DNA of 64,000 bases, from contig NZ_BPQM01000008.1 of assembly GCF_022179245.1 (NCBI RefSeq), positions 1 through 64,000 of the forward strand. Direction: 5' to 3'. The translations under genes and the position numbers were made by a program. Shown here piece after piece: positions 8,286 through 17,161 of this stretch. Within the stretch, counting starts at the first letter, position 1. Each line of letters starts with the position of its first letter. Origin of the DNA: Methylobacterium gregans. Its GTDB lineage: Bacteria > Pseudomonadota > Alphaproteobacteria > Rhizobiales > Beijerinckiaceae. Below the pieces are notes generated by a model. The model was not told the DNA's origin. It saw only the letters and a list, made by a program, of their open reading frames with translations, and did no database searches.

Positions 8286-9740
8286 ATGAGCCCTAACAAT
8301 CTTCAGCCCAGATGGGGAGACTGGATTCCCAGGCTGCTGCTCAAGCTCGGCCTCCGTTTCGAAGACTCCCGCGAGGAGAGGCAATTCGTCCAGCAATTCA
8401 CCCTCGACGACCTGGGCCGCACCCGGGCCGCGATGGTGCTCGGCGCTTTCGTGTACTGTTCCTTTTCGGCTATGGACTGGATCCTCAGCCCGGATGCCTG
8501 GGCCGTGGCCACCGCGATCCGGCTCGGCGTCGCGCTTCTGGTTCTACTGCCGGCAACCCTCCTGCTCGCCCGGCCCGACATGCAGCCTTGGGCAGAGCAG
8601 ATTTACCTCGTGTACTGTGTCGTTCCGGGCTGCATGCTCAGCGTGATCTACGTCTTCCTCCGGCCGAGCTTCGATCACGGCGCCGCGGGCATGATCGTGG
8701 TCATCCTGTTCGTGTCGACGCTGCTCCCCCTGCGGGTGTCCTCGTTCGGTGTCTTCGCCGTCCTGACATGGACCTGCTTTGCCCTCTTCGAGACGGTGGC
8801 GACGCACGACAACCCCAGCTTGGCCCTGGTCAACAACGCCGAGATCGGCGCGGCCTACGCGCTCTCGCTCTACGGTGTCGGCGCCCGTGAATTCCGCGCG
8901 CGACGCCAATTCCGGACGAGACAGGAGCTGCAGGTCGAAAAGGAGCGCTCTGAGGCGACGCTCACCGAGCTGCGCGCGGCACAAGCCCATCTGATCCAGG
9001 CGGAGAAGCTCGGCGCGCTCGGGCAGCTGGTGGCGGGCGTCGCCCACGAGATCAACACGCCAATCGGCCTGGCGCTCACGACCTCGACTGCCTTCGACCA
9101 CAATCTCGCGGACTTGCGCCGAACGGTCAATTCGGGACAGGTCCGCCGCTCGGACCTGATCCAGGGCATCGAGCGGCTGAGCGAAGGATCGGCCCTTGTC
9201 TTCTCGAACCTCATGCGCGCCGCCGACCTGATCCAGAACTTCAAGCAGGTCGCGACCGACCAGGCGGCGGGGGACCTGCGCAACTTCGAAGTCCAGGATT
9301 GGCTCGTCGAGTTGGTCAGTACCCTCGGTCCACTCCTGCGCCGCAAGGGCCACCAGGTCAGGTTCACCTGCGCCGACGGGATCGTCCTCAATTCCTATCC
9401 AGGAGCCCTCGCGCAGGTCGTCAGCAATCTCGCGCTGAACGCCGTGATCCATGCCTTTCCCGACGGTCACGCAGGCAAAATCACGATTGATGTGGCCCGC
9501 CTTGGCGACGCGCAGATCCGGTTCGTCTTCCGCGACGATGGCAAGGGCATTCCAATGGAAAACCTGCCGCGGATCTTCGATCCGTTCTTCACCACGCGGC
9601 GTGATAAGGGCAGCACGGGCCTTGGTCTGCACATCGTCTACAATCTTGTCACCTCAACGCTCCATGGACGGATTGAGTTGGAAAGCGAAGAAAACATTGG
9701 AACAAAGATTACGATTGACATTCCGAGGGCAATAAGATAA
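8286..9740 (+). CDS. Polytopic membrane histidine kinase
   Basis: A 484-residue protein. Residues about 45-215 form roughly six membrane helices with very short loops, so sensing is probably within the membrane. A coiled coil follows, then the H-box LVAGVAHEINTPIGLALTT with His254, and an ATPase domain with NLALNAVIHAFP, RDDGKGIP, FDPFFTTR and GSTGLGL. The segment after the histidine (SNLMRAADLIQNFKQVATDQA) closely matches the kinase at 863-3196, so the two are paralogues with different input domains. The start was taken at the ATG before MSPNNLQPR; a GTG at 8226 is possible. The downstream 140 bp is AT-rich. Confidence 0.85.
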   Translation: MSPNNLQPRWGDWIPRLLLKLGLRFEDSREERQFVQQFTLDDLGRTRAAMVLGAFVYCSFSAMDWILSPDAWAVATAIRLGVALLVLLPATLLLARPDMQPWAEQIYLVYCVVPGCMLSVIYVFLRPSFDHGAAGMIVVILFVSTLLPLRVSSFGVFAVLTWTCFALFETVATHDNPSLALVNNAEIGAAYALSLYGVGAREFRARRQFRTRQELQVEKERSEATLTELRAAQAHLIQAEKLGALGQLVAGVAHEINTPIGLALTTSTAFDHNLADLRRTVNSGQVRRSDLIQGIERLSEGSALVFSNLMRAADLIQNFKQVATDQAAGDLRNFEVQDWLVELVSTLGPLLRRKGHQVRFTCADGIVLNSYPGALAQVVSNLALNAVIHAFPDGHAGKITIDVARLGDAQIRFVFRDDGKGIPMENLPRIFDPFFTTRRDKGSTGLGLHIVYNLVTSTLHGRIELESEENIGTKITIDIPRAIR

Positions 9741-10270
9741 AATTATGACCGTACATTCCTATCAACAGAAAAATTTGCATCGAGCACGAAGTTCGATCGC
9801 AAATTATTTGAAGCGCATCTCGATACAGATTAAGAATTTCAAACCCTCCCTCGGATATAATACTTAGGCAGAGTTCGTATTCCTCTTGCCCGCTCCTACG
9901 AGGAGAACCGCTCACCTAGACCGACGGGCTGCGCACCAGCGTCGGCTTTAGCGTCGACTTCCACCCGGTCGAGCTTACGGTCGTGTGGCTGACCCTCGCG
10001 GGTCGGTTATAAGAGCGGGGATCGGCCTTCTCGGCTTGCCAAGAAGGTCTGCTCATGGCCGAAAAGCGTACCTGATGCAGCCCAAGGATAGAGGTCGGCT
10101 TTTGGCGCGTAGCCGACAAGTCGCCATACGAACTCCTGACCCCAAGTGGACCCTCGCGGGACTTCCGCTGAAAGTCCGGAGGAGGTCGCAAGCATCCCCT
10201 CACGCTTAGGAGAGTCCGTTCGCTAGAGAGCGCAGTATGGAAGGCTACAGCGAAGTTGCTACGTGCCCAA
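9741..10270. other. Non-coding interval
   Basis: About 530 bp without a credible gene. The first 140 bp is markedly AT-richer than the surroundings. The second half contains one copy of the intergenic repeat listed at 10093-10145. Short frames here lack ribosome sites and recognisable content. Confidence 0.5.
10093..10145 (+). repeat. Intergenic repeat family, copy A
   Basis: The core TTGGCGCGTAGCCGACAAG, followed by a CGAACTC…ACCCCA block, matches segments at 14230-14277 and 25281-25328 in the same order and spacing. Shared blocks are TGGCGC-NN-AGCCGA, CAAGCG, (CG)AACTC and ACCCCA. A short inverted repeat (GGACTT/AAGTCC) lies just downstream. Not a recognised IS end. Confidence 0.6.
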
Positions 10271-10753
10271 TCAGCCGTAGAGCCCTTCGGCACGCAGACG
10301 CGCGAGCAGACGGATGGCCTGCCCTTGAGCTGCGGCGTCCGGCTTCTGCGGCTCGAAGCCATGCTCGAACATCGGTAGCAGCGTGTGCACCGCCCGATCC
10401 ATGGCCGAGCCCTGCCACAGGATCAGCACCTCCCGGTCGACTAGGTCCTTCAGGAAGTACCAGAGCGTCAAGACGAGGCTGAGCGAGAACCGATCCGCCC
10501 ACTCAGCTATCACATCCTTTCCGATGCGATCGAGCCGGCGCAGGAGCGCCTGCTGCTTGCGCGGAGCCAGATCGGTGAACGGCTCCATGCACGCGATGCG
10601 CAAGTCCTCACACAGCGCAGCGATGTCGGCCTCGGCTCGCTCGGCTAGAGCCGGATCGGACGGCGCGAACACACCCGGCAGCTTGCTGAGCGCGAACAGC
10701 AGGTAGGCGGGCAGCGCGAGTTCGATGCGTTGGCGGTCGGTCAGGACGGACAT
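10271..10753 (-). CDS. Hypothetical protein, 160 aa
   Basis: The ATG (MSVLTDRQRIELALP) is preceded by AGGGG at about 8 nt. The protein is helix-rich and mostly soluble, with a hydrophobic stretch SLSLVLTLWYFLKDLV near residues 98-113. No domain is recognised. It stands alone between two non-coding intervals. Upstream in-frame codons exist but lack a ribosome site. Confidence 0.6.
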   Translation of the reverse strand: MSVLTDRQRIELALPAYLLFALSKLPGVFAPSDPALAERAEADIAALCEDLRIACMEPFTDLAPRKQQALLRRLDRIGKDVIAEWADRFSLSLVLTLWYFLKDLVDREVLILWQGSAMDRAVHTLLPMFEHGFEPQKPDAAAQGQAIRLLARLRAEGLYG

Positions 10754-11113
10754 CGTGCAGCCCCTGAAGGACCTGACCGTCGGAGGCAACGCCGATTGTG
10801 CGCTTTGATGGTTTAGCCTTCGGCTACGAAGAGGTCGAGCTGCCCGGCGAAGCGGCATGAGCGCCCCTTCGGCTTGGCCGACGGGGAAGAGGGCGGCGCA
10901 GGCAAGGGTACACTTGACATCAAAAAGACACGGGCGGACATCCTGAGGGAGTGGCCCCTCTACCTTCGTGTCCTCTGATCGGCGCGAAGGCCGATGGTCG
11001 GCAACGGCCAGACCTACGCTGCAGAAATTCTGTGCTTCAGCCGAGGCGCAGGCATGTCAGCATCAGGCGAAGGATCGAAACCAGGCGAAGGTCGGTGAAC
11101 TCTGGAGGTTCCG
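10754..11113. other. Non-coding interval
   Basis: Roughly 360 bp between divergently oriented genes, expected to hold promoters for both. GGAGG is present just before the rightward gene. I see no other gene or repeat. Confidence 0.4.
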
Positions 11114-12991
11114 ATGATCGACGTCGTCCAACGGTCTTCGTGGCCCATCGGCCGCGCTCTCATCACGACCACCGTGATCAGCGTATTATTGGTGGAAAGC
11201 GAAGGCATCGCTTGCCCGCTCGGAAGTCACGACAGCCCGCGCGTGCGGCTTCTCCACACCTTGCTCCAGCCGAGGCCTTCGGGCGCTTCAGTCAGAATTG
11301 TGACCGCGCAGGCCCAGAACCACGGTCATCCCCGCCCAGCCGCCCGTAACGAACTCGGGACCTATAGCCACGACCTGCCGAAAGGAGCGGCCGCGCCGAC
11401 CTCTTCCGAGCCGCCGCCGCTCTATGACAACCTTGGTCGGCACACTTGGCCAGAGGCCCGCCCGGCACACGCCGAGGCGGCTGCCTATTTCGATCAGGCC
11501 TATCGATTTGCCTGGGCGTTCAATCACGCCGAGGCTGCTCGGGCGTTCCGGGCTGCACAGACGCTCGATCCGAGCTGCGCCATGTGCTTCTGGGGCGAGG
11601 CCTGGGTGCTTGGCCCGCACATCAACTTCCCGATCGAGGCCGACGCGAATGCGCGAGCACTAGTTGCCCTCAATGAAGCGAAGCGCTTGGCCCCATCCTC
11701 GGGACCGATTAGCGCGGCGCTCATCGCTGCGCTCGCGAAGCGCTACTCACCCGATGAGAATGTCGACCGCAGGTCACTCGACCACGCCTATGCCGACGAG
11801 CTGAAGGGCGTGCAGGCCCGCTTCCCCGAGAGCCCGGAAGTGGCGCTGCTCACGGCAGACGCTCTGATGAACCTGAGTCCGTGGGATTACTGGACGGACA
11901 ATGGCCAGACCCCCAAAGGCGAAGCAGGGCGGATGATCGAACTGATCGAAGGCGTGCTTGGTGAGCGCCAGGTAGGAGCCCTCGCTCCATCACCCGATCA
12001 CCCCGGGGCCGTTCACCTCTACATCCACGCAGTCGAGGCGTCCCATCGACCCGAACGAGCCATTCCACATGCCCAGCGGTTGGCCGGCCTAATGCCGGGC
12101 GCCGGACACATCGTGCATATGCCGAGCCACATCTGGTATCGCGTCGGACGCTGGCGCGAGAGCCTCGACGCGAACCTACAGGCCGCCGCCGTTGACGAGG
12201 CGCTGATCCGGCGAGGCGGCGCGAGCCTCCTCTATTCGGAGGCCTACTACGCCCACAACGTCCACTTCCTTCTCGCGTCGGCCATGATGGGCGGAGATGG
12301 GCAGACCGCGCTCGCCGCGGCCGAAAAGCTCGCCGGGATGGTGTCGGATCGAGCTCAGCGTGAGGTCCCGTGGTCGCAGCCGATCGCCGCTGCGCCTTAC
12401 AGCGCTCATGCGCGGTTCTCGTCCCCAGACACCATTTTGGCTTTGCCTGCCCCCGCCACGAACTTCCCGCTCGTTCGCGCGACTTGGCACTACGCCCGCG
12501 GCATTGCCCTCGCGCGGCTCGGACAGGCTGACCAAGCACAGTCGGAAGCCGCGGAGATCCGTAAGCTGGCTCAGCGGTCGGAGATCGCCGCCCTTGTGTC
12601 TGTGGGCGTCCCGGCACCGGACGTTCTTGCCATCGCCGCGAAGCTCGTAGAGGCCAGGGTAGCCCAGAGCACCCGCGATCATGCCCGCTCGACTGCCCTC
12701 TTCAAGGAGGCTGCGGCGATCCAGGAGTTGCTGCCCTATATGGAGCCACCTTTTTGGTACTACCCCGTTCACCAATCGCTTGGTGCAGCGCTGTTGGCGC
12801 AAGGACGGTTGGACGAGGCAGAGGCTGCGCTTCGCACGGCGCTCGGACATTCGCCAAACAACGGTTGGGCGGCCGTAGGCCTGCTGAGGGTGGCCGAGGC
12901 GCGAGGCGATAAAGCCGCCGCAAGCGAGGCGGAACGGCTGATCAGAAGCAACTGGTTCGGGGGGGATGTACCGGCGCTTGAGCAGCTCTGA
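11114..12991 (+). CDS. TPR-repeat protein, probably exported
   Basis: A 625-residue protein with GGAGG six bases before its ATG. After a short N-terminal hydrophobic stretch (about 14-28) and a low-complexity linker, helical pairs typical of tetratricopeptide repeats appear: AYRFAWAFNHAEAARAFRAA and AMCFWGEAWVLGPHINFP in the first third, VGRWRESLDANLQAA in the middle, and GAALLAQGRLDEAEAALRTAL near the end. Conserved histidines occur in HPGAVHLYIHAVEASH and HIVHMPSHIWYR. I know similar large TPR proteins as conserved hypotheticals; their substrate is unknown. It probably acts in the periplasm as a scaffold or binding protein. Confidence 0.75.
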   Translation: MIDVVQRSSWPIGRALITTTVISVLLVESEGIACPLGSHDSPRVRLLHTLLQPRPSGASVRIVTAQAQNHGHPRPAARNELGTYSHDLPKGAAAPTSSEPPPLYDNLGRHTWPEARPAHAEAAAYFDQAYRFAWAFNHAEAARAFRAAQTLDPSCAMCFWGEAWVLGPHINFPIEADANARALVALNEAKRLAPSSGPISAALIAALAKRYSPDENVDRRSLDHAYADELKGVQARFPESPEVALLTADALMNLSPWDYWTDNGQTPKGEAGRMIELIEGVLGERQVGALAPSPDHPGAVHLYIHAVEASHRPERAIPHAQRLAGLMPGAGHIVHMPSHIWYRVGRWRESLDANLQAAAVDEALIRRGGASLLYSEAYYAHNVHFLLASAMMGGDGQTALAAAEKLAGMVSDRAQREVPWSQPIAAAPYSAHARFSSPDTILALPAPATNFPLVRATWHYARGIALARLGQADQAQSEAAEIRKLAQRSEIAALVSVGVPAPDVLAIAAKLVEARVAQSTRDHARSTALFKEAAAIQELLPYMEPPFWYYPVHQSLGAALLAQGRLDEAEAALRTALGHSPNNGWAAVGLLRVAEARGDKAAASEAERLIRSNWFGGDVPALEQL

Positions 12992-13172
12992 GATGCCGCG
13001 CAGATTTGCATTAACCGAACACTTGCATAGGTCCTGGTGGCACCTTGCGGGGTCAGGTTCCATCTCGCGACAATAACGGAGGCCGGGGCTGAGGCCGATC
13101 GTAGGCCCAGAGCTTGTGAAGGCTGGCCATCGCTCTTGTCGACGCGCATCATCCCGTTCGTCGGAGACGGCT

Positions 13173-13991
13173 ATGCGCACAATCCTGATCACTCTGATCG
13201 GAGCATTCCTAAGTGCCGGAGCGGCGCGAGCTGTTGATTGTTCGGAGCCGAGAAACACGACGGTCTGTGCATCAAATCGGCGGGGCGGGGAGCGAATGAT
13301 GCGCACGCATATGAGCACTGAGGAACGCCTCTACGTCTGGCTAAAGGCCGACACAGAGGCACTACAGCGGCTCTTGCCAGACGGATGGGTCCCTCAGCCC
13401 GCCACGGGCTTCTTGCAGGACGCGAACCTCGTCATTGTGCTGATTGAGGGGATTGCGGCCAGCGACACAAACGGACAGCCACTTCCGGCACGTGACCGCT
13501 TTGCTGTTGTGGCCGTCCCAGCCAAAAACGAGCAAGAGGGTCTGACAGCCTTTGTCATCATCGACGGATTAGCAGCCCCACCGGCCAGCGCCCCAGGAGC
13601 TTATGGCGTCTACAAGCCAGCTCGTGCTGCAGTCGAGCGCAGGTCCAGCAACCAGGGTGATGTGCCAGCTTCCGTGGAGGAGCGCTGGAATATAGCGTCC
13701 GACGCCGGCGACCATATCCAAGTGCAGATCGCCTACGAGCGCGGGGTCGGGGTCCGAAAGCACATCGAGCCGCGCGTTTACTCGGCGCTGAAACCCACCT
13801 TCTACCGCATCTACAAGGTCGATCAGGTCGACGACCTCGTCCACACGACGCATCCCAACGGACCAAAGGCGAGAGCGCTCGAGTTTTCGGTTGTGGGAGG
13901 TCGGCTATCGGAACTTCAGGTCAGCGGCGAGAGGATTGTTGGGATCGTGTCCGTGCCGAGCTACTATCGCGAGATCTTCCTTCCGGAGTGA
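13173..13991 (+). CDS. Exported protein, possibly acetoacetate-decarboxylase-like fold
   Basis: A 272-residue product with GGAG before the ATG and a clear Sec signal peptide (MRTILITLIGAFLSAGAARA). The mature part has LLPDGWVPQPATGF, a run of hydrophobic strands and HIEPRVYSALKPTFYRIYKVD. The LLP-G-W-P pattern early in the domain recalls acetoacetate decarboxylase-like proteins, but I do not see the catalytic lysine context, so this is a weak guess. The ATG at 13173 was preferred over an upstream frame because it begins the signal peptide. Confidence 0.65.
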   Translation: MRTILITLIGAFLSAGAARAVDCSEPRNTTVCASNRRGGERMMRTHMSTEERLYVWLKADTEALQRLLPDGWVPQPATGFLQDANLVIVLIEGIAASDTNGQPLPARDRFAVVAVPAKNEQEGLTAFVIIDGLAAPPASAPGAYGVYKPARAAVERRSSNQGDVPASVEERWNIASDAGDHIQVQIAYERGVGVRKHIEPRVYSALKPTFYRIYKVDQVDDLVHTTHPNGPKARALEFSVVGGRLSELQVSGERIVGIVSVPSYYREIFLPE

Positions 13992-14229
13992 GAAGTTAGG
14001 ATTGGATCATGCCGGAAGGAAACTGCAGCCCGGCTCGTGCGGCAAGAGCAGCGGTGCCTCCAAGCCACTTTCCATTGGGCCATAACTGCGCAGGGCGGCC
14101 CTGCACAGAGTGCAGGCCCCAGCTGGCACCGCGTTCGGCTAGGAACCCAGCCGACACGTGCACGACGTAGTCCAGAGGTATCCGCGTCTAGTTCATGAGC
14201 GGACCGTTAGATGCGCAAGTTCGGCAGGC

Positions 14230-14277
14230 GGCTCTTGGCACATAGCCATACAAGCGGCATGCGAACTCATGATGGAA
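14230..14277 (+). repeat. Intergenic repeat family, copy C
   Basis: CTTGGCACATAGCC, ACAAGCGGCATGCGAACTC and a trailing ATGATGG align block by block with the copies at 10093-10145 and 25281-25328. This copy has lost the ACCCCA end but keeps the CAAGCG and GCGAACTC blocks. Confidence 0.55.
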
Positions 14278-14396
14278 CCGTGGCCGTATCGTCAGCCCCA
14301 AACCGCCCCTGAAGCCGAAGCACATCTGGGCCCTGTGCACGCGCCCCCAGGGTGCCGAACGACCCCTTCCCGACCATCCTTCCTACCCGTTCGGAT

Positions 14397-14421
14397 GTCC
14401 GCTTTGAGGCCAAAAGCGGAC
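14397..14421. repeat. 9-bp inverted repeat hairpin
   Basis: GTCCGCTTT and AAAGCGGAC are exact reverse complements around a 7-nt loop. It lies in the same interval as repeat copy C. There is no T-run, so it is more like a dispersed palindrome than a terminator. Confidence 0.5.
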
Positions 14422-14576
14422 CTGGAAGAAGCGGCCGTGATATCAGCATGTCATGGCGAATCATGTTTGCGCACGTCGCACTGGTCTCCCTCGGGCGTGT
14501 GCAAGCCGAGAAACCGGTTATGCCGCCTGTGCGCTCGGCCATGAGCACTGCGTGGGCAGCCGGGCGGGCCAAGCCC

Positions 14577-14762
14577 TTACAAACTCGTCGTGCGTCGGCC
14601 TCGGCCTGGTAGCCGAGATCGGTGTCCGGCCTCCTTTGCCGCGCTCGGGTCGGGTGCCGCGTCCTCAGAATAGGCCGCCAAACCCATGTCCACGTGCCTC
14701 TGCGGCTGAATGCTGGCCGCCAGGGCCACAGCCGCCGCGCCTACCGCCATCCACGACCGCAT
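14577..14762 (-). CDS. Small exported hypothetical protein, 61 aa
   Basis: GGAGATGAGCC precedes the ATG. The N-terminus (MRSWMAVGAAAVALAASIQP) looks like a signal peptide; the remainder is short and charged with no known domain. It is isolated between non-coding stretches. Confidence 0.45.
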   Translation of the reverse strand: MRSWMAVGAAAVALAASIQPQRHVDMGLAAYSEDAAPDPSAAKEAGHRSRLPGRGRRTTSL

Positions 14763-14890
14763 GGCTCATCTCCGTTGCAGGAGTGGAGCCTGCGCTCCGA
14801 TCTCGTTAAGCGGGTTCGAAGCCACCCCTCTGCGTTGAGCTGAAACTGCGATCTCCACAGTCTAGATCGTGGCTGGCCGAGACACCCGGA

Positions 14891-15454
14891 CTAACGCTTC
14901 CCCCTCACGGATGCAGGTATTGCAGCCGTGGTCACGGGATCGACAGGATCCGCATCGACGACGTGGCTTTTTGCGGAGTACGCCTGCCGCTCCTGCGTGG
15001 TCGGATCTTCAAAGACGCCCGCCCACAGGCCTCTGCGCTTCGCCCAGGCCTGCTTCTGGTTTGGAACGTAGTCGGTTGAGGCATGGCGATCGGCCACGGC
15101 ATAGCCGTGAGACACCAGCCAAGCGGCAAGATCCTCGCCATCCTTGCGGCATGTGGCGAGCGCGCGTCCGTGCGGATCGGCTTGGCCGACGACACAGGCA
15201 AGGCTTGTGTCGCCTATCCGGGCCGCGAGCGCCTCAGCCGCGATCTTCCCGCAGAGGTATCTCTGCCCTCCTGCTGTCTCGCAGGTCTGCGTTGACCGCG
15301 GCGCCACAACACCGCGCAGCCCTATGACTTTGCCTCGCACTACGAGGGTGTCGCCATCGAGAACCGTAGCTCGGCCGCGAAATGCGTCGTCGGCCGAGGC
15401 CGCTTGCGCTGCCACCGCCAAGACAATAGCTGTGACGTACCAGGTGTGTGCCAT
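14891..15454 (-). CDS. Thermonuclease-family (SNase-like) exported nuclease
   Basis: A 187-residue protein with signal peptide MAHTWYVTAIVLAVAAQAASA and a staphylococcal-nuclease-like domain. It has GRATVLDGDTLVV at the start of the barrel, IGLRGVVAP with the family arginine and an aspartate-adjacent loop, CGKIAAEALAARIG, then GRALATC and W-L-V-SHGYAVA. Many proteobacterial members are periplasmic and poorly characterised. A 22-codon longer start at 15520 adds a second hydrophobic segment but has no ribosome site. Catalytic activity is likely but not certain from sequence alone. Confidence 0.8.
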   Translation of the reverse strand: MAHTWYVTAIVLAVAAQAASADDAFRGRATVLDGDTLVVRGKVIGLRGVVAPRSTQTCETAGGQRYLCGKIAAEALAARIGDTSLACVVGQADPHGRALATCRKDGEDLAAWLVSHGYAVADRHASTDYVPNQKQAWAKRRGLWAGVFEDPTTQERQAYSAKSHVVDADPVDPVTTAAIPASVRGKR

Positions 15455-15520
15455 TGCCCGCCAGACCGCGAGTGCGCCCCACCCAAGTGCACCTAAAGCA
15501 TAGTGGAACAGGCTTGTCAT

Positions 15521-15919
15521 GCTGCAAATAAACTATGCGCGCACAAAGCTCATGCGCGCGCCACGATGAATACATTATAACAAGTCCAGCGTCGCCGAAT
15601 GTGCTTTATCGCACGACCTGACCTGACCGGCATTTCGGGCCGGGCCAGCTGCGAGACTACTGCATGATCGCTGCCATGGGTAGCCGGAATGCCAGATCCG
15701 AGTAGCTGAGGGGAGCGGTCGGTCGGTAGCTCAGCGATGAGGGCGGTCGGACGCGGTTTTGCTGCGCGGCATGCAGTGCGCCGGCCGGGAGTGGTCGTTC
15801 GCCTCGATCGACAGCACCAACATCGCGCAGAACCACAGCCGCCCGCAGAACACACCGCGCGGCATGGCCGACCACTGGGAAGCCATGCAGACGCCCGGTG
15901 CTTGGGAGCAGCTGCCTGC
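15521..15919. other. Sparse interval with a gene scrap
   Basis: About 400 bp that holds only the short frame described at 15771-15941. The first 80 bp is AT-rich and may contain the nuclease promoter. Confidence 0.35.
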
Positions 15920-15941
15920 TCAGATGGAGCTCGTCGCGTGA
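15771..15941 (+). pseudogene. Probable C-terminal scrap of an unknown gene
   Basis: A 56-codon frame (MQCAGREWSFASIDSTNIAQ…) with protein-like composition and GC-rich third positions, but no ribosome site. The tail DHWEAMQTPGAWEQLPAQMELVA reads like the end of a longer globular protein. I cannot name the family. It ends where a leftward frame begins, so it may be a rearrangement relic. Confidence 0.3.
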
Positions 15942-16159
15942 GCCAACGCTTCATCCTTTGGATCGTCTATGACCTGGTATTGCTGAACCAGCACGCTGCC
16001 ATACGCGATGGCATGGCCGATAAGCGGGCGCATGTTCGCGCCGGTTCCATTCCAAGAAACACCGACGCCCGGATCGCCATCCTCGCGATCCGACATCACG
16101 ATGTTCACTCCCTCGCCACGCTCGCCGTTTGGCAGTTCGCGCAAACGCGCGAGGAGCAT
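15920..16159 (-). CDS. Hypothetical protein, possibly frameshifted at its start
   Basis: A 79-residue frame, NIVMSDREDGDPGVGVSWNGTG in its middle, with coding-like third positions. The protein-like sequence continues upstream of the ATG (EEKTLGELEEM…) back to a stop, without a start codon. An ATG-GTC-ATG with GGAG lies just before this in another frame. A single indel near an A-rich run (about 16185-16195) would join them into one longer gene. Function unknown. Confidence 0.4.
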   Translation of the reverse strand: MLLARLRELPNGERGEGVNIVMSDREDGDPGVGVSWNGTGANMRPLIGHAIAYGSVLVQQYQVIDDPKDEALAHATSSI

Positions 16160-16210
16160 CTCCTCAAGTTCGCCCAGCGTTTTTTCTTCCGCGACATGAC
16201 CATCCTCCGG

Positions 16211-16582
16211 TCATGAGCCCGCGAGAGTACGCCTGCCCAGTTCGGTCAACCACCGCCGTACCCTCACCAGGTTGCGATATAGACAATCTGAGGTAGCGAG
16301 ATACGTAGAAATTTGCGCCGTATTGTGTGAATGTTGACTGATCAAAGTTTTCCAGATGTCGAAAATTTGCCAAATGATTTTGGATCGCGACAGTCGCTCC
16401 AAGGCCTCCGTGTGAGCGCGCAGGCTATCGACCGAGAAGAGCGAGAACCAGATCGCGGCATCGGCCTCGCCGAGATTGACCGGCAGCTCGACCGCGAGCA
16501 GAGCGCGGAATACCTGTAGGTATTGGTCAAGAGTGGGACTGCGTGAGCGATCCCTACAGCAGCTTTGAGCGGCCCAGATCAT
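16211..16582 (-). CDS. Hypothetical protein or gene remnant, 123 aa
   Basis: An open frame with amphipathic helices (LDQYLQVFRALLAVELPVNL, then IIWQIFDIWKTLISQH) and lower GC than its neighbours. Its ATG falls in the T-run of a terminator hairpin and has no ribosome site, so the true start may have been lost. No family is recognised. Confidence 0.35.
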   Translation of the reverse strand: MIWAAQSCCRDRSRSPTLDQYLQVFRALLAVELPVNLGEADAAIWFSLFSVDSLRAHTEALERLSRSKIIWQIFDIWKTLISQHSHNTAQISTYLATSDCLYRNLVRVRRWLTELGRRTLAGS

Positions 16583-16606
16583 AAAAAGCCCCCGGCTTTG
16601 CCGGAG
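16583..16606 (-). terminator. Intrinsic terminator (leftward)
   Basis: Read leftward, a CCGGC-AAA-GCCGG stem extended by a wobble and one more pair is followed by GGGC and five Ts. It would stop a transcript coming from the right. No convincing leftward gene precedes it, so its original gene may have been removed. Confidence 0.55.
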
Positions 16607-16725
16607 TGCGATGCAGTGGGCCAGATCAGCCCAAAATCCTCATGAAAGTCGATGCTTGTTGGACACGGTTCCTTCGGGCGTTTCGTCCATACTGCTCCGT
16701 CAAACTGTTTTCCCGGGGCGCAAGA

Positions 16726-16977
16726 ATGCTTGATCGTTGAAGCGGACCGCGTGCCTACGTGAACCAAAGCGGCGTCATCACCGTTAACGAGCACACGACG
16801 CTGCCGTGTGTCGTGTACGTCCTTTCGGAAGTCGGAGTTAGGCTCCTCTTCCTGGATACGGCGGAGGTGCCGGACACCTTCGGGTTGAATGCGCCCTGCT
16901 TCGGCTCTGGCGTTTGTGAGGTAGTTTGGCGGAGCGACGAGATGATTGGAGCTCGCCAGCAGCGGTTCGCAGCCTAA
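16726..16977 (+). pseudogene. PilZ-domain protein interrupted by in-frame TGA
   Basis: Reading from the ATG at 16726 gives MLDR, then TGA (16738-16740), then SGPRAYVNQSGVITV continuing without a break to LPCVVYVLSEVGVRLLF, VPDTFGL and CEVVWRSDEMIG. This is the order of a short PilZ domain, whose c-di-GMP signature is an N-terminal RxxxR. Changing TGA to CGA would restore an arginine exactly there (RRSGPR). A restart at GTG 16759 is possible but would lack the arginine motif. The simplest explanation is a single C-to-T nonsense mutation. A sequencing error is the main alternative. Confidence 0.6.
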
Positions 16978-17161
16978 CGCCAACAGCACCGCGCTCATGC
17001 CGCCTCCGCGATCTCGATTGCGTCGGCGGAATAAAGGGCTGCGAAGGCACGGAGGGATGCTCCAGGCCCTCTCGGACGTCTATTATTTGCGATCTCGCGT
17101 CCCACTTGGACGCAGGGCAGATAGCAAGACGCCGGCTTCGAGGCGCACGACGATACCTCTG

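Larger units (their letters stand above)
13992..14576. other. Non-coding interval with repeats
   Basis: About 585 bp with no supportable gene. It holds repeat copy C (14230-14277) and a strong 9-bp hairpin (14397-14421). Both recall short dispersed intergenic elements. Confidence 0.5.
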
